Assembly: GCA_036873135.1 (NCBI GenBank)
Contig: JAPTYO010000008.1
Span: forward strand, 36,404,819-36,468,818
Length of the DNA: 64,000 nt
From: Clarkia xantiana subsp. parviflora
Lineage: Eukaryota > Streptophyta > Magnoliopsida > Myrtales > Onagraceae
Reading direction: 5' to 3'
In this document: piece after piece, positions 23,850-33,476 of the stretch
Numbering within the stretch: the first letter of the stretch is position 1
How the letters are laid out: the number at the start of each line of letters is the position of its first letter
The notes under the pieces: generated by a model
Told to the model about the DNA's origin: nothing
Databases searched by the model: none
What the model saw: the letters and a program-made list of their open reading frames with translations, nothing else
Translations under genes and position numbers: made by a program

Positions 23850-24480
23850 CCAACCAACGCCACTAGAGGCTCTTCTCCGACATACACCACTACAGGCTCT
23901 TCTCCAACGGACGCCGCTAGAGGCATCTCTCCGACGTACGCCACTAGAGGCATTTCTCCGACATATGCCACTAGAGGCTCTTCTCCGACGCACGCCACTG
24001 GAGGCTTTACTTTTCCGCACGCCACTGGAGGCTTTACTTTTCCGCACGCCACTGGAGGCTTTACTTTCCCGCACGCCACTGGAGGCTTTACTTTCCCGCA
24101 CGCCACTGGAGGCTTTACTTTTCTGCACGCCACTGGAGGCTTTACTTTTCCGCACGCCACCGCACACCACTGGAGGCTTTACTTTTCCGCACGCCACTAG
24201 AGGCTTTACTTTCCCGCACGCCACTGGAGGCTTTACTTTTCTGCACGCCACTGGAGGCTTTACTTTCCGCATCGCCACTGGAGGCTTTTCCTTGTCGCAT
24301 GCCACTGGAGGCATCGTCGATCGAGGTCTTTACTTTCTGCACCGCCAACGGAGGCACCGCCAATAGGGGCACCGCCGACCGAGGCTTTACTTTTCCGCAC
24401 CGCCACTGGAGGCTTTACTTTCTGCATCGCTAATGGAGGCACCGCCAATAGGCGTCCCGCCGACAAAGGTTTTATCTTTC
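23850..24480. repeat. 27-bp tandem repeat, about 20 copies (element C)
   Basis: Unit: CCACTGGAGGCTTTACTTTT then CCGCACG, with point variants and a few truncated units. As 27 is a multiple of three, long ORFs with 9-residue repeats (for example TPLEALLFR) open on both strands. They have no other coding sign. The array sits between the interior and the polypurine tract, the usual place for such arrays in Tat/Ogre-like elements. Confidence 0.88.
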
Positions 24481-24611
24481 CGCACCATAATAAGCATATG
24501 AGCCACCTTGAAGACTTTGAAGAATTGGAAGAGAATATACTTTCTGGTCAAAATCAGTGTTTCCTCGTCTTTGGACAAACCCCTTCGAACACGTTCTACG
24601 GGAGTCCGTCC

Positions 24612-24625
24612 AAAGAGGGGCAAAC
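24612..24625 (+). other. Polypurine tract of element C
   Basis: AAAGAGGGGCAAAC directly before TGTAAACACTCG of the right LTR; it fixes the element's orientation as plus. Confidence 0.7.
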
Positions 24626-24787
24626 TGTAAACACTCGATTTTGACCCGGACGTAACGACGTTACACATGATACGTCAAATTCCGGACGCGTCAAGCCACA
24701 AAGTCTCCAAAAATGCTAAAGGGAACATTAGGGAAATTATTATAAATATATTTTAAATTATTTCGAATTTATTTAATATTTTCGGAA

Positions 24788-24821
<34 letters not shown>

Positions 24822-26001
24822 ATAATTAGTTTTTTTATTTTAGAAAATTATCTGTAAGATATTTATCTCCAGATATTATTTTTTATTAAAAAAAATAATT
24901 ATCTGTAAAGATAAATATCCTTAGGAATATTCTCTAGAATAATTATCTGTTAGCATTTTTTATTTAAATTTTATCTGTAATCTAGACTAGGTTTTTAGTA
25001 TAAATAGGGGTCTAGGTTTACATTGTAAAAGACAGAAAAAACACCAAAAAGAAGCAATAATACATATTTTCGGGTTCAGTGCAATTTTGTCTTCTAGTGC
25101 TCAGAAAATGTTTTTTTTTTTATTTTTTTTATTTTAATTTCTGGTTGTTCCCGCTGCTGCTCCTCCCACCGCCGGCGACCGGAAGCCCGCCGTCATCTGC
25201 CGCCACAATCACTAGCGCCCCGCCTTCGCCTTTGCTGACTGCCCGTCGCCGGACCGCCTCGCCACCTCGCCGGTCCACCGTCCCTGTGCCCGGTTCTGGA
25301 CCTCGCCTGAAGCCCTGCCGTACCCTGCCCACCGAACCTCCGGAGCTCAACCCTCGCCATTCCCCTCGCCGGTCTGACGTCGCCAACCTCCGCCCAGCGC
25401 CCCTGCTGCCCAACGTCGCCACCTCTGCCCTGCCACTGCTGCTGTCCGTGGCTGACACCGACCGGCTCCCAGCTCCCTGCCGTGGGTAGTCCCGCTCTTC
25501 TCTTTTTTTATTTTTTATTTTATTTTTTATTATTCTGTTATATTATTATTATTATTATTATATACAATTAAGTAGTTTTAAATGTAATCGATTAAATTTA
25601 ATTGGGTAAATTATGTGCATATGTATGTTAAATTGTGTTTTGATTTGAGTAATTATGTTATTTTTTTTAGATTTCATGTTAGTTAAGAATTATAGATTAT
25701 AATTAGTTTTCTATAAACTTGGGATTATTTAATTAAATCTTCATATTGTTAGATTAATTTGGGGAAATGTATTTTTTTAAAAAAATTGACAAATAAGTTA
25801 ATTGAGTACCGTAAGGGCGTAATAAAAATTATTTTTTTTATTCGTAATAGAACCTCTGAATTCGAATTTCTGATCGCAGACCGATTTCACGCCTAAGTAT
25901 TTAATTCGTTATTCGCTTAGGTAATTTAAGATTCTAGTTAGCCTAATAATTAACTAGTGGCGACTCTATTCAAAATTCCCACGTTTTCAAAACGTAATCC
26001 C
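24626..26001 (+). repeat. Right (3') LTR of element C
   Basis: Starts TGTAAACACTCG. It contains an (AT)n run near 24805, a TATA box TATAAATAGGGG near 25001 and a GC-rich island at about 25150-25490. It ends in a segment with TGGCGACTCTATTC and GTTTTCAAAACGTAATC. That last segment also occurs, reverse-complemented, near 63236-63290, so it belongs to the family's conserved end. The exact terminus is uncertain because TGGCGACTCT resembles a primer-binding site. Confidence 0.7.
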
Positions 26002-26002
26002 G

Positions 26003-29000
26003 TCGGGGACTTCATCTCCTCGATTGCCTTTAGCTTCTCAGGGTTCACCTCGATTCCTCTCTGGCTCACCATGAAGCCCAGAAACTTCCCTGAGTGCACT
26101 CCGAAGGCACACTTGGTCGGGTTTAAGCGAACTTGATGAAGCCTCATCCGCTCGAACGCCGTGGCCAAGTTGTGAACATGATCCTCGGCCTGTCGGGACT
26201 TCACCAGCATATCATCCACATAGGCCTCCATTGTTTTCCCCAGCATATCTCCGAACAGCTTGTTCACCATCCTCTGATAAGTTGCGCCTGCATTGATCAA
26301 TCCAAAGGGCATAACATCATAATGATAGATGTCACTATCAGCATAAAAGGCGGTGTGGGGGGCATCCTCCTTGGACATCTTGAACTGATTGTAGCCGGAG
26401 TAGGAATCCATAAAGCTCAGCAGCTCATGTCCCGATGTGGCATCCACCAGCTGGTCGATCCTCGGGAGCGGGTAGCAATCCTTCGGGCATGCCTTGTTCA
26501 GATCGCGGAAATCAACACACATCCGCCATTTGCCATTGCTCTTCTTCACCAGGACTGGGTTGGCGACCCAGGTCTGGAATCGGAGCTCCTTAATGAATCC
26601 AGCATCGAGCAACCTGCCCACCTCTTGCTGAATCGCGATCTTCTTGTCCGCACCCATCGGGCGCCTTCTCTGTGTAATCGGCTTGATCGCGGGATCAATC
26701 TTCAGCTCGTGAGTAATCACATCGGGGCTGATTCTTGGCATGTCACTCGGGGACCAGGCAAACAGCTCCTTGAATTCCTTCAACAGATCGATCAATTCTC
26801 GGGCCGTCTCCTCAGTCAGAGCGGACCCGATTTTCACCTTCCTCTGAGGTCCATCAATCTCGACCTCCTTCAAATCTTCCATCGGGGCGGGACGCCCAAA
26901 CTCCTCTCGGGGATCAGCGTCAGTCTGGAGAACAGTCATAGCCTCCCGATTCCTCCTTCGAGTGGCATTGACATAGCACTTCCTGGAGGCCACCTGATCG
27001 CCCTGGACCTCCCCGATTCCGTGGTCGGTCGGGAATTTCAGCTTCTGATGGACAGTTGAGACAACTGCCCCCAACGGATTGATGGTAGTCCTCCCGATAA
27101 TGGCATTGTAGGTCCCCGCAGACTCGACCACCACGAACTCTATGTTCCTCTTCTCCGACTTCCAACCACTTCCGAAGTCGACCGGTAAGGTAATCATCCC
27201 CACCGGGTAAGAGGTAGAGCCAGAAAATCCGACCATCGGGAAGTGCGCAGGCTTCAAGTCCTTCTTGGTTTTCCCCATGGCATGCAGTGTGTCCATGAAA
27301 AAAATATCGGAGGAGCTCCCTCCATCTATCAAGATTCGCTTCATCTCGTACCCATCCACGTTCAGGGTCACGACAAAAGCATCATCGTGCGGGGTCTCCA
27401 CACCTATCAGGTCCTCTGCTGAGAAGGGAATCACCATTTCTTCTTTCGGAGTCCAATTTCGGGCCCTCTTGCCCAGCACCACAACAATGGGAATCCGAGA
27501 AGCATAGACCTCCCGAGATGCCGTGATATCTCCTCCTGCAGCAAGTCCTCCATGAATCACATTAATGGTTCCCCGCTTCTCCTTGTGGGCATTGGAAGAC
27601 TTAGGTTTGTCCTTCTTCGGGGATCGACCGCGGAATCGGGAACGGGACCGCGATCGGGACCGGGAACGGGATCGGCTCCGTTGCCCAGCCACAAATTCCT
27701 TGGGCTTTCCCTTCTGGATCAGCTTCTCAATCTCTTTCTTCAACTCCCGACAATGGTTAGTGTCGTGACCGCTGGCACGATGAAAGCGACAATAACGAAC
27801 AGTGCGGGCTCCCATGAACTCTCCATCTTTTTTCGGGGGGTACCTAGTGATACCCTGTCGGTTCATCACCGCCAACACAGCACCCATGGAGCAAATGAGA
27901 GGAGTGTAACGGTCCTCCCGTTTGTCCAACCTCGAGGGACGCTTGTCTTCCCTTCGATCGGGACGGCCTCGACCCCGACTATTCTCAGGTTTATCCTTTC
28001 TCCTGCGATCGTCCGAGGGCTTGAACGACTGCTTCCCCTTGTTCGATTTTGGATGATCGAGGTCTCCGGTAGCTATCTTCGACTCCTGGACGTCGATTTG
28101 CTACTTCACCCTCTTCTGCAACGCCTCCATGTTCCATACAGCCTTCTCAGCCACGTTGTGCATCAGGTCGGAACCATATGGTGCTGTCAGGTTCCGAATG
28201 AAGGTGCGGATGGTCTCTCCCTCCGACATCTCCTCATCAATCTCGGCCACGCTGGCAGTGTTCCTTTGATAGTAATGCGCCAGCGACTCGTCGGGCCTCT
28301 GTACCACTTCAGCCAGGGACTTCGCGCTTTTCAGGAGACGTCGACGGCCCTGGTACTGCTGGATGAAGCGATCATGCATCTGGGTCCAGCTAGAGATGCA
28401 TCCTGGGGGAAGGCTGAAGAACCATGTCAGGGCCCTCTCACCAAGTGTGTCTGGGAACAAAACGCACACTACATCATCATTCGGGGCTCTGCCTAGACAA
28501 GCCATGACATGCTTCTGGACATGACGAACTGGATCTCCCTCGCCATCATACTCCTTGATTGTCGGGATACCCAGTCCCGGCGGGGCAGTGGTGTTCACCA
28601 ATCGGGGAACAAAGGGATGAGTGGATCGATCCCTCAGCTCCGACATCATCTTCTTCTGGTCCCCCATACAGATGTTCACGATCTTCACCACTTGATCTAG
28701 GGTGATAGGGCCATTGAGAGGGATGGTCCTATGCTGCACCGGTCCAGGCCCATCGACCACGAACTGCTCCGATAGGGCAGGCTCCTTGCCCTTGTCCTGG
28801 TGCTCGGGTTGGGCCTCCTGCCCGTCCCGATTCTCTCTCGGCGGGGGCGGAGGCAACTCCTCCTCCTTCTTCTTGGCAGCCTCCCTTCGGTCCAGGAGAG
28901 CCTCCATAGTCTCCAGGAATATCGGCATGGCATCCAGCATAGCCTTCGTCAGGTCCACCTTTGTAGGAGCATCCTGGTCCCTCCTCGGGACCTCTTCCCG

Positions 29001-29198
29001 GCTCTCCGACGAGTTTCGAATGGAATCTTCGCGATCATCGTGATGCCCCCCTGTTTGGGAAACAGCAGGGGGAGGATAGTTCCGATCAACAGTGCGCTCC
29101 GGCGGCCCTGAATTCAGAGTTCCAGCAGGGTGGCGGGAACCGCCGGATTGTCCTTGTCTCTTCTTTTGCTTGCCAGCCATCGATCGGGTAGAAGCCAT
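26003..29198 (-). pseudogene. gag-pol: gag-pro-RT of element D, truncated, one nonsense codon
   Basis: Begins with a true ATG at 29198 (MASTRSMAGKQKK). Order: gag core (IKEYDGEGDPVRHVQKHV), zinc knuckle YCRFHRASGHDTNHC, Arg/Ser-rich segment, protease LIDGGSSSDIFF, and RT with CVDFRDLNKACPKD and YVDDMLVKS. Gag and pol share one frame. A single TAG at 28101-28103 replaces the Gln codon of A and B (VK-Q-QIDVQ). After SP the frame runs into element C's LTR and stops at 25950. RT motifs are otherwise intact. It cannot make a full polyprotein. Confidence 0.92.
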
Positions 29199-29235
29199 TT
29201 TTGCTTTTTGTTACGTTTCCCACAGACGGCGCCAA

Positions 29236-29900
29236 TGTTGGATCACGGTTGGAACTCCGGTACGTTCTTGACGGAAGTCCGAACTCCTTTGCTCCAAGTA
29301 ATCCTGCAAGAAGGGGATAGATCGGGCGGTGACCCAGAATCCCTCTCCGATGCTTAAATTAGTATCTCGATGCAGGCAAGCAAGTATCAGTATGTAAGTG
29401 TATGAACGTATCAATCCTGAGGTAACTCCTTCCTTTATATAGGGGAGGGGTTACCTCAGTTACCTGTTGAGATAACTGCCACGTTCCGTTTATCTCGGCC
29501 AGTAGCCCACGTTCCGTCGTTTCAGGCCACTTTCCCACTACGCTAATAGTGGGCGTGTTTCTCGGCCTCGTCCTCTGGTGGCAAGTCCCGACGGATGTCG
29601 GGGACTCCAGAGTTATCTCCTTTGGTTACCGCTCGGGGCCCCTCGTCATCGGGACAGGGCCAAAACTCTCAGGGATTCCATATCGGGGCCTACTCAAAGG
29701 CATATTATCGGGGCCTACTCAAAGGCATATCATCGGGGCCTACTCAAAGGCGTATCATCGGGAGCGTATAGCTCATATGTCGGGACCGACCTTGTCGGGA
29801 CCCCTCGCATTAGTCCTCTAAGCCTCTTTCGGAGCCCAGTGGGCCTATTTCACCGTTTACTCGTCGTCAATGGGCCTAACGGCTATGTCGAAACCCATCA
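29236..29900 (-). repeat. 5' LTR of element D (665 bp)
   Basis: TGTTGGATCACGG to AAACCCATCA on plus. The TATA box (minus TATATAAAGG, about 29433-29441) is in an inverted repeat with a perfect 10-bp outer stem, CTGAGGTAAC (29417-29426) against GTTACCTCAG (29450-29459). Short repeats ATCGGGGCCTACTCAAAGGC occur three times at about 29683-29760. Confidence 0.9.
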
Positions 29901-29947
29901 CCGTCAAAACAACCTACATTGCAACACGGTAAAAGTTATAAAAATGC

Positions 29948-30850
29948 TTAACATAACGAAGCCGCAGAAGGGAGCACATGAATCCCAGCATCGACCAACT
30001 CCTGATCAGATGCGCGCAGCGAACAAGTAAAACCACGTGATCGCTGACAATGATATATCTGCTTTATCACCTCCCTATCCAGCAAGGAGAGCTTTCGAAA
30101 AGCAGGCGCGGGATCAGGTTTCCGAATACACTCGACGTCCCAAGTCGTGCCCGCATCATGCGTAAAAAAGTAATGGTGCCTCCAATGATCGGCAGAGGGA
30201 TCCGCGGCGGCAACCAATCGACGACTGGAATCCCACTTGGCTTCACCAAGGCCAAGTTCCTCAAACCCATCACCTTGCAAGTTCGGCCAGCGTACTTTCA
30301 CGCTACACAACCACGCAGAGTCCGGACTCTTAAGCTGATAGAAGCAGCGAAAGATGGTGGGAGAATAATGCCATGACTGCCTGTGAAACAGCACCCTAAA
30401 GCAAGTCCACACCCGAATTCCATTGGGCGCAAGGTCTAAGGGGGAAATCCCATAGCCGCTACAAAGCTCAATCAGGTCAGGGCAATAAGGAAAGCGCAAA
30501 CTCTCCCTAACATGAGATGTATAAACGACGGACAAGTCTATAGGCGGAGGGGTAGCATCTCCTAAACTACTCTTACGAAGCACATCAAAGGGGTAAACAG
30601 CCTCTACGCGAGGGTCAAGTCCAGAAGCACTCGCATACAGTACAAACAAGGGCCTATCCAAACGGTTAGTGTAATACCTAACCAATACTTCTGTCTCTTC
30701 GACGGGAGGTGCCTCAGCAGAAGGCTCAGCAACTACGCCCTCATCAGTGCCCAAAACACTATCTACTTGTGTAACCAAATCTACTTCCGAGTCATCCTCA
30801 ACGTCAGAATTAAAAGGAGTCTGCGATAGAGGAGTGGTGGACTTACTCAT
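29948..30850 (-). CDS. Antisense extra gene (aORF) of element E, first coding exon
   Basis: About 300 residues, homologous to exon 1 of element F's aORF: shared YPFDV, VVYTSHVRESLRFPYC, DLIELC, WTCFRVLFHRQSW and HHYFFTHD blocks. This resembles the plant 'putative gypsy-type transposon' domain (Pfam Transposase_28 type; from memory, unsearched), whose biochemical role is unknown. I prefer the Met at 30850 (MSKSTTPLSQ), matching F's MSESPDS start; an upstream Met at 30886 is possible. A splice-acceptor-like TTCTTGCAG ends just upstream (about 30909, minus), implying a 5' UTR intron. The frame ends at 29948 with VLPSAASLC. In F a splice donor occurs at the same place, so here the end may be an unspliced exon; later exons are absent. 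Confidence 0.65.
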   Translation of the reverse strand: MSKSTTPLSQTPFNSDVEDDSEVDLVTQVDSVLGTDEGVVAEPSAEAPPVEETEVLVRYYTNRLDRPLFVLYASASGLDPRVEAVYPFDVLRKSSLGDATPPPIDLSVVYTSHVRESLRFPYCPDLIELCSGYGISPLDLAPNGIRVWTCFRVLFHRQSWHYSPTIFRCFYQLKSPDSAWLCSVKVRWPNLQGDGFEELGLGEAKWDSSRRLVAAADPSADHWRHHYFFTHDAGTTWDVECIRKPDPAPAFRKLSLLDREVIKQIYHCQRSRGFTCSLRASDQELVDAGIHVLPSAASLC

Positions 30851-30908
30851 AGCGGCAATTCGATCAAAAAGGAAGGAGTTCCACAAAAGATTACTGCGAC
30901 TTCACAAT

Positions 30909-31828
30909 CTGCAAGAACCAAACAAGAAGTCTACACATCAAAGTCATGTGATCATAAAGCGCCAATGCACATAACAACATATGTCTAAATAAAATCAACG
31001 CGCATAGCAAAGTCAATGCGTGCAACAAAAGTGGCCAACGTCCCAAGAAACTATCATGCAAGTGGTACGACTAACGTGACGAACCGCGAAGAGCAAACGC
31101 GACAACACTTAGGAAAAATATTTTTCTAAGGCATCGAGGCAACAAACGACTACCCTCAAAGATGTTTAGCAACTTACGACAACCAACAAACCCGTTAAGG
31201 GAAAAACAACACGTACCGATCAAAAGACCATTACGCGAAGGCATGGGGGCAATATATCAAATTGGGGAATTTTACCACGACTATGCACGGAGGTAAAAAA
31301 TTGTCTAAGGCAACGACAATAGAAACAACAACCAACAAGCAATTTTCAACATACGAACACCAATGAGCAGCTCTATGCAACGACAACGACAAATAGTTCA
31401 AAGGAACAACAACATGGCAACATCCAAAAATCAAGACGAAGCTGTTCTGGAAAATCGAGTTTTTAGACTACCTCAAAATGTGACAAAAAGTATCACAATG
31501 GACTCCACTCGTCGAGACGATTTCAGAAAGGTAAAAATCGTGGCGAACAGAGCACGGGAAGGCGGCGCACACGCGGCGGCGCGTCCGGCGTCAGCTGGCG
31601 GTTCTGAAGACGGCGCTGGAATCGTCGCGGTGTTCTGAGTCGATTGGTGGTATCAATTTCTGAAAACAGGCCAAGAATCAAACATGTAACTTTCGGGATG
31701 CACCTAAAGTATACGGTAGTGAAGAAACTATGAACAAGCAAATGGTTTCTAAAAATGGTGGAGCAATTACCTGCAAAGAAGGATGAAGAATGGATTCCCA
31801 AAAAGCTGGAAGAATGATTGGGGATTAG
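30909..31828 (-). other. Leader region of E's antisense gene
   Basis: About 900 bp between the aORF acceptor and the LTR. Most of it is A-rich on plus. A GC-rich block at about 31545-31625 (GGCGGCGCACACGCGGCGGC) resembles the GC-rich putative first exon of F's antisense gene. No ORF of note. Confidence 0.4.
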
Positions 31829-32659
31829 TGTAATCACATATCCCAAAAGATTCCTTAATGATAAGGATCAAAGGAGTAATTCACCTACACCCACACCTAA
31901 GTGCTTACGGTATACTCCACCCTCTTCTAAGTATTTACTAATCTCTACGCGTATGATTATTTTAGTACTAAGCGTATCAAATCCATCATTTTACATGCAT
32001 GTTTGCATATCGCATGATTCATGATTTGTTAATCGCTAAGTCATTTTAGGGTATACGGATTTGCTCTATGGGTATTACGCGTACCCCCGATTACCGTTAC
32101 GCATAGAGAAGTCGAGTTCGCGCATTGCCAATATTGATGACGGTTACCTCTTTCCTTTGAACCGTCATCAAACCGCTTCAAAACCGGGTCCGGTCCCAAG
32201 GTAGCCTATAAATAGGAGACCTTGGCCACCCATTTTGGGACATTCTCTCATTTTCACAAGTTTGGCATTTTGAGCTCTGACTTCTCTCTAGAAATATTTT
32301 CTCTCTCTAGAATTATTTTTCTCCCTTTAGCCCAATCGTGACTTAAGCATCGGAGTGGGCTCCACTAGCACCACCCCGCCCCCCCTCTGTGCTAGTATTG
32401 GCCCCTTGTGCAGGAACGGGCCCCGCAACTAAGGTGTGGAAGAGAAATATGAGTAAGACGAGCCCAGACGCTAACCGAGACACAACGTTTTGCCGAGACA
32501 CAGACTTTTGCCGAGACACAACCTTTTCCTGAGACACAGCATTAGACCGAACACTCGTCACCGGCATCCGGCAAATACCTCTTCCAGGCGAGGAGTGTCC
32601 GCCACAACCCGATCAGACAAACGCGTCTATCCGACCCATTTCAACCAGGACACAACAAG
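31829..32659 (+). repeat. Probable 3' LTR of element E
   Basis: A TG start at 31829 after GATTGGGGATTAG, an LTR promoter with TATAAATA (32207-32214) inside an inverted repeat (32196-32225: CCAAGGTAGCC against GGAGACCTTGG), and a downstream motif TAAGCATCGGAGTGGGCTCC that parallels GCATCGGAGAGGGATTC in A, B and D. A probable end is GGACACAACA at 32659. Four ~22-bp CGAGACACA repeats lie at about 32476-32545. The outer limits are inferred; no target duplication was found. Confidence 0.5.
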
Positions 32660-32677
32660 CATTATTGACATATCTTG

Positions 32678-33462
32678 TTTCGACCAAGTTATTGCGGGCT
32701 GTCCGCCGGATAACTTGTCGAGGTCTTCTAGTTGGATGTGAGCTAAATCCGCCTTCTAGTGTCGCGCGCGGGCTTTAGCTTTGTCTTCCGAATGAGGGCA
32801 AGTCTCTCCGGGTCTCTAGCGGGACGTCCGTCGGCACCTGCAAAGGAGCGTTACCAAGCAGTCCCTGTGGAAAGGGGGGGGGTGCTTGGCGTGCTCACTC
32901 CGACGCTCAACATCAGTAGTTTTCTAGAGAGAGAAAGAGAGGGTTTTTAGAGAGAAGTCAGAGCTTTTTCCCGAGCTTGCCCCAAATGATTTTGGAATGA
33001 ATTGAATTCGTTCACCCCCAAGGTGGCTATTTATAGGCAACCTTGGACCGTAAACCGGTTTTGACCCGGTTCAATGGGGAAATGTGAACCGGGATGCAGG
33101 GGTAAGCTCTGGGAAAAGGGGCTCTGACGTACGTCTCAGGCGGCTGTCATGCACGGGACGCGCGCGCCTCTGAAACAAAGGTCTCGGACACATAGGAGTT
33201 AGTGTAAAAATCGGGTCTCCGTATACGTCCGAGGTAAAATGGGGGGTGTGCGCGACACCCCCCGGGTGTGGAACTTACCCGGAATTCCGGGTAAGCCTAG
33301 GCTTACCCGGAATTCCGGGTAAGCCCCCCGGGGATGACGGGCAAGTTCGAACTTGCCCGGTTTTCCCCGGTTAGCTTGAATTTGGGCTTTTTGCGAAGAG
33401 TCCTGTACGTGTACGAGGTCTGAATAATTAAAACCGAGCCCGGATCACGCGTATGTCCATCA
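32678..33462 (-). repeat. 3' LTR of element F (785 bp)
   Basis: TGTTTCGACCAAG to TATGTCCATCA on plus. The minus-strand TATA (TATAAATA, 33028-33035) is the loop of an inverted repeat (33018-33046: CCAAGGTGGC against GGCAACCTTGG). Two copies of the CTTACCCGG/CCGGGTAAG palindrome lie at 33274-33323. Confidence 0.95.
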
Positions 33463-33476
33463 CTTGCCCCCGAGTT
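33463..33476 (-). other. Polypurine tract of element F
   Basis: Minus strand AACTCGGGGGCAAG directly before the LTR start TGATGGACATACG. Confidence 0.8.

Larger units (their letters stand above)
8407..26002 (+). mobile_element. Large non-coding LTR element C, interrupted by nested insertions
   Basis: Two long direct repeats beginning TGTAAACACTCG (8407 and 24626) frame it. A purine tract AAAGAGGGGCAAAC (about 24612-24625) precedes the right copy, so the element runs on plus. After removing the solo LTR and element B, the interior holds degenerate A-rich repeats, a ~1.8-kb AT-rich part and two tandem arrays. I found no gag, protease, RT, RNase H or integrase motif. It is therefore a large non-coding (LARD-like) derivative that would need enzymes from elsewhere. 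No matching 5-bp target duplication is visible (left flank is aORF, right flank is D's RT). Confidence 0.75.
26003..29900 (-). mobile_element. Tat/Retand-like element D, 5' half only
   Basis: 5' LTR (29236-29900), primer-binding site, gag, protease and RT on minus. It then breaks off inside the RT-connection region at about 26003, where element C's LTR end begins. RNase H, integrase, tandem repeats and 3' LTR are not next to it. The aORF scrap at 8055-8406 may be its antisense gene on the far side of C. D lies beside E's antisense gene, so it probably inserted into E. Confidence 0.85.
29901..32659 (+). mobile_element. 3' end of a plus-strand Tat element (E)
   Basis: An antisense gene (minus, 29948-30850), a ~950-bp leader region and an LTR (about 31829-32659) occur in the order expected for the 3' end of a plus-strand Tat element. 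This is the mirror image of element F's left end. The pol part is missing from the window, since D occupies the left side. Element F begins 19 bp beyond the LTR end. Confidence 0.6.

Noticed and set aside
23776..24366. 196-codon ORF with TPLEALL repeats
   Set aside because: Produced by a 27-bp tandem array; both strands are open for the same reason.
25079..25489. 136-codon proline-rich ORF
   Set aside because: Lies in the GC-rich island of an LTR; the other LTR copy breaks the frame. No coding evidence beyond composition.
26133..27059. 308-codon plus-strand ORF in element D
   Set aside because: Shadow of the RT and protease frame on minus.
31829..32659. E's LTR as a solo LTR
   Set aside because: No matching flanks, and the antisense gene on its left fits a 3' LTR better.
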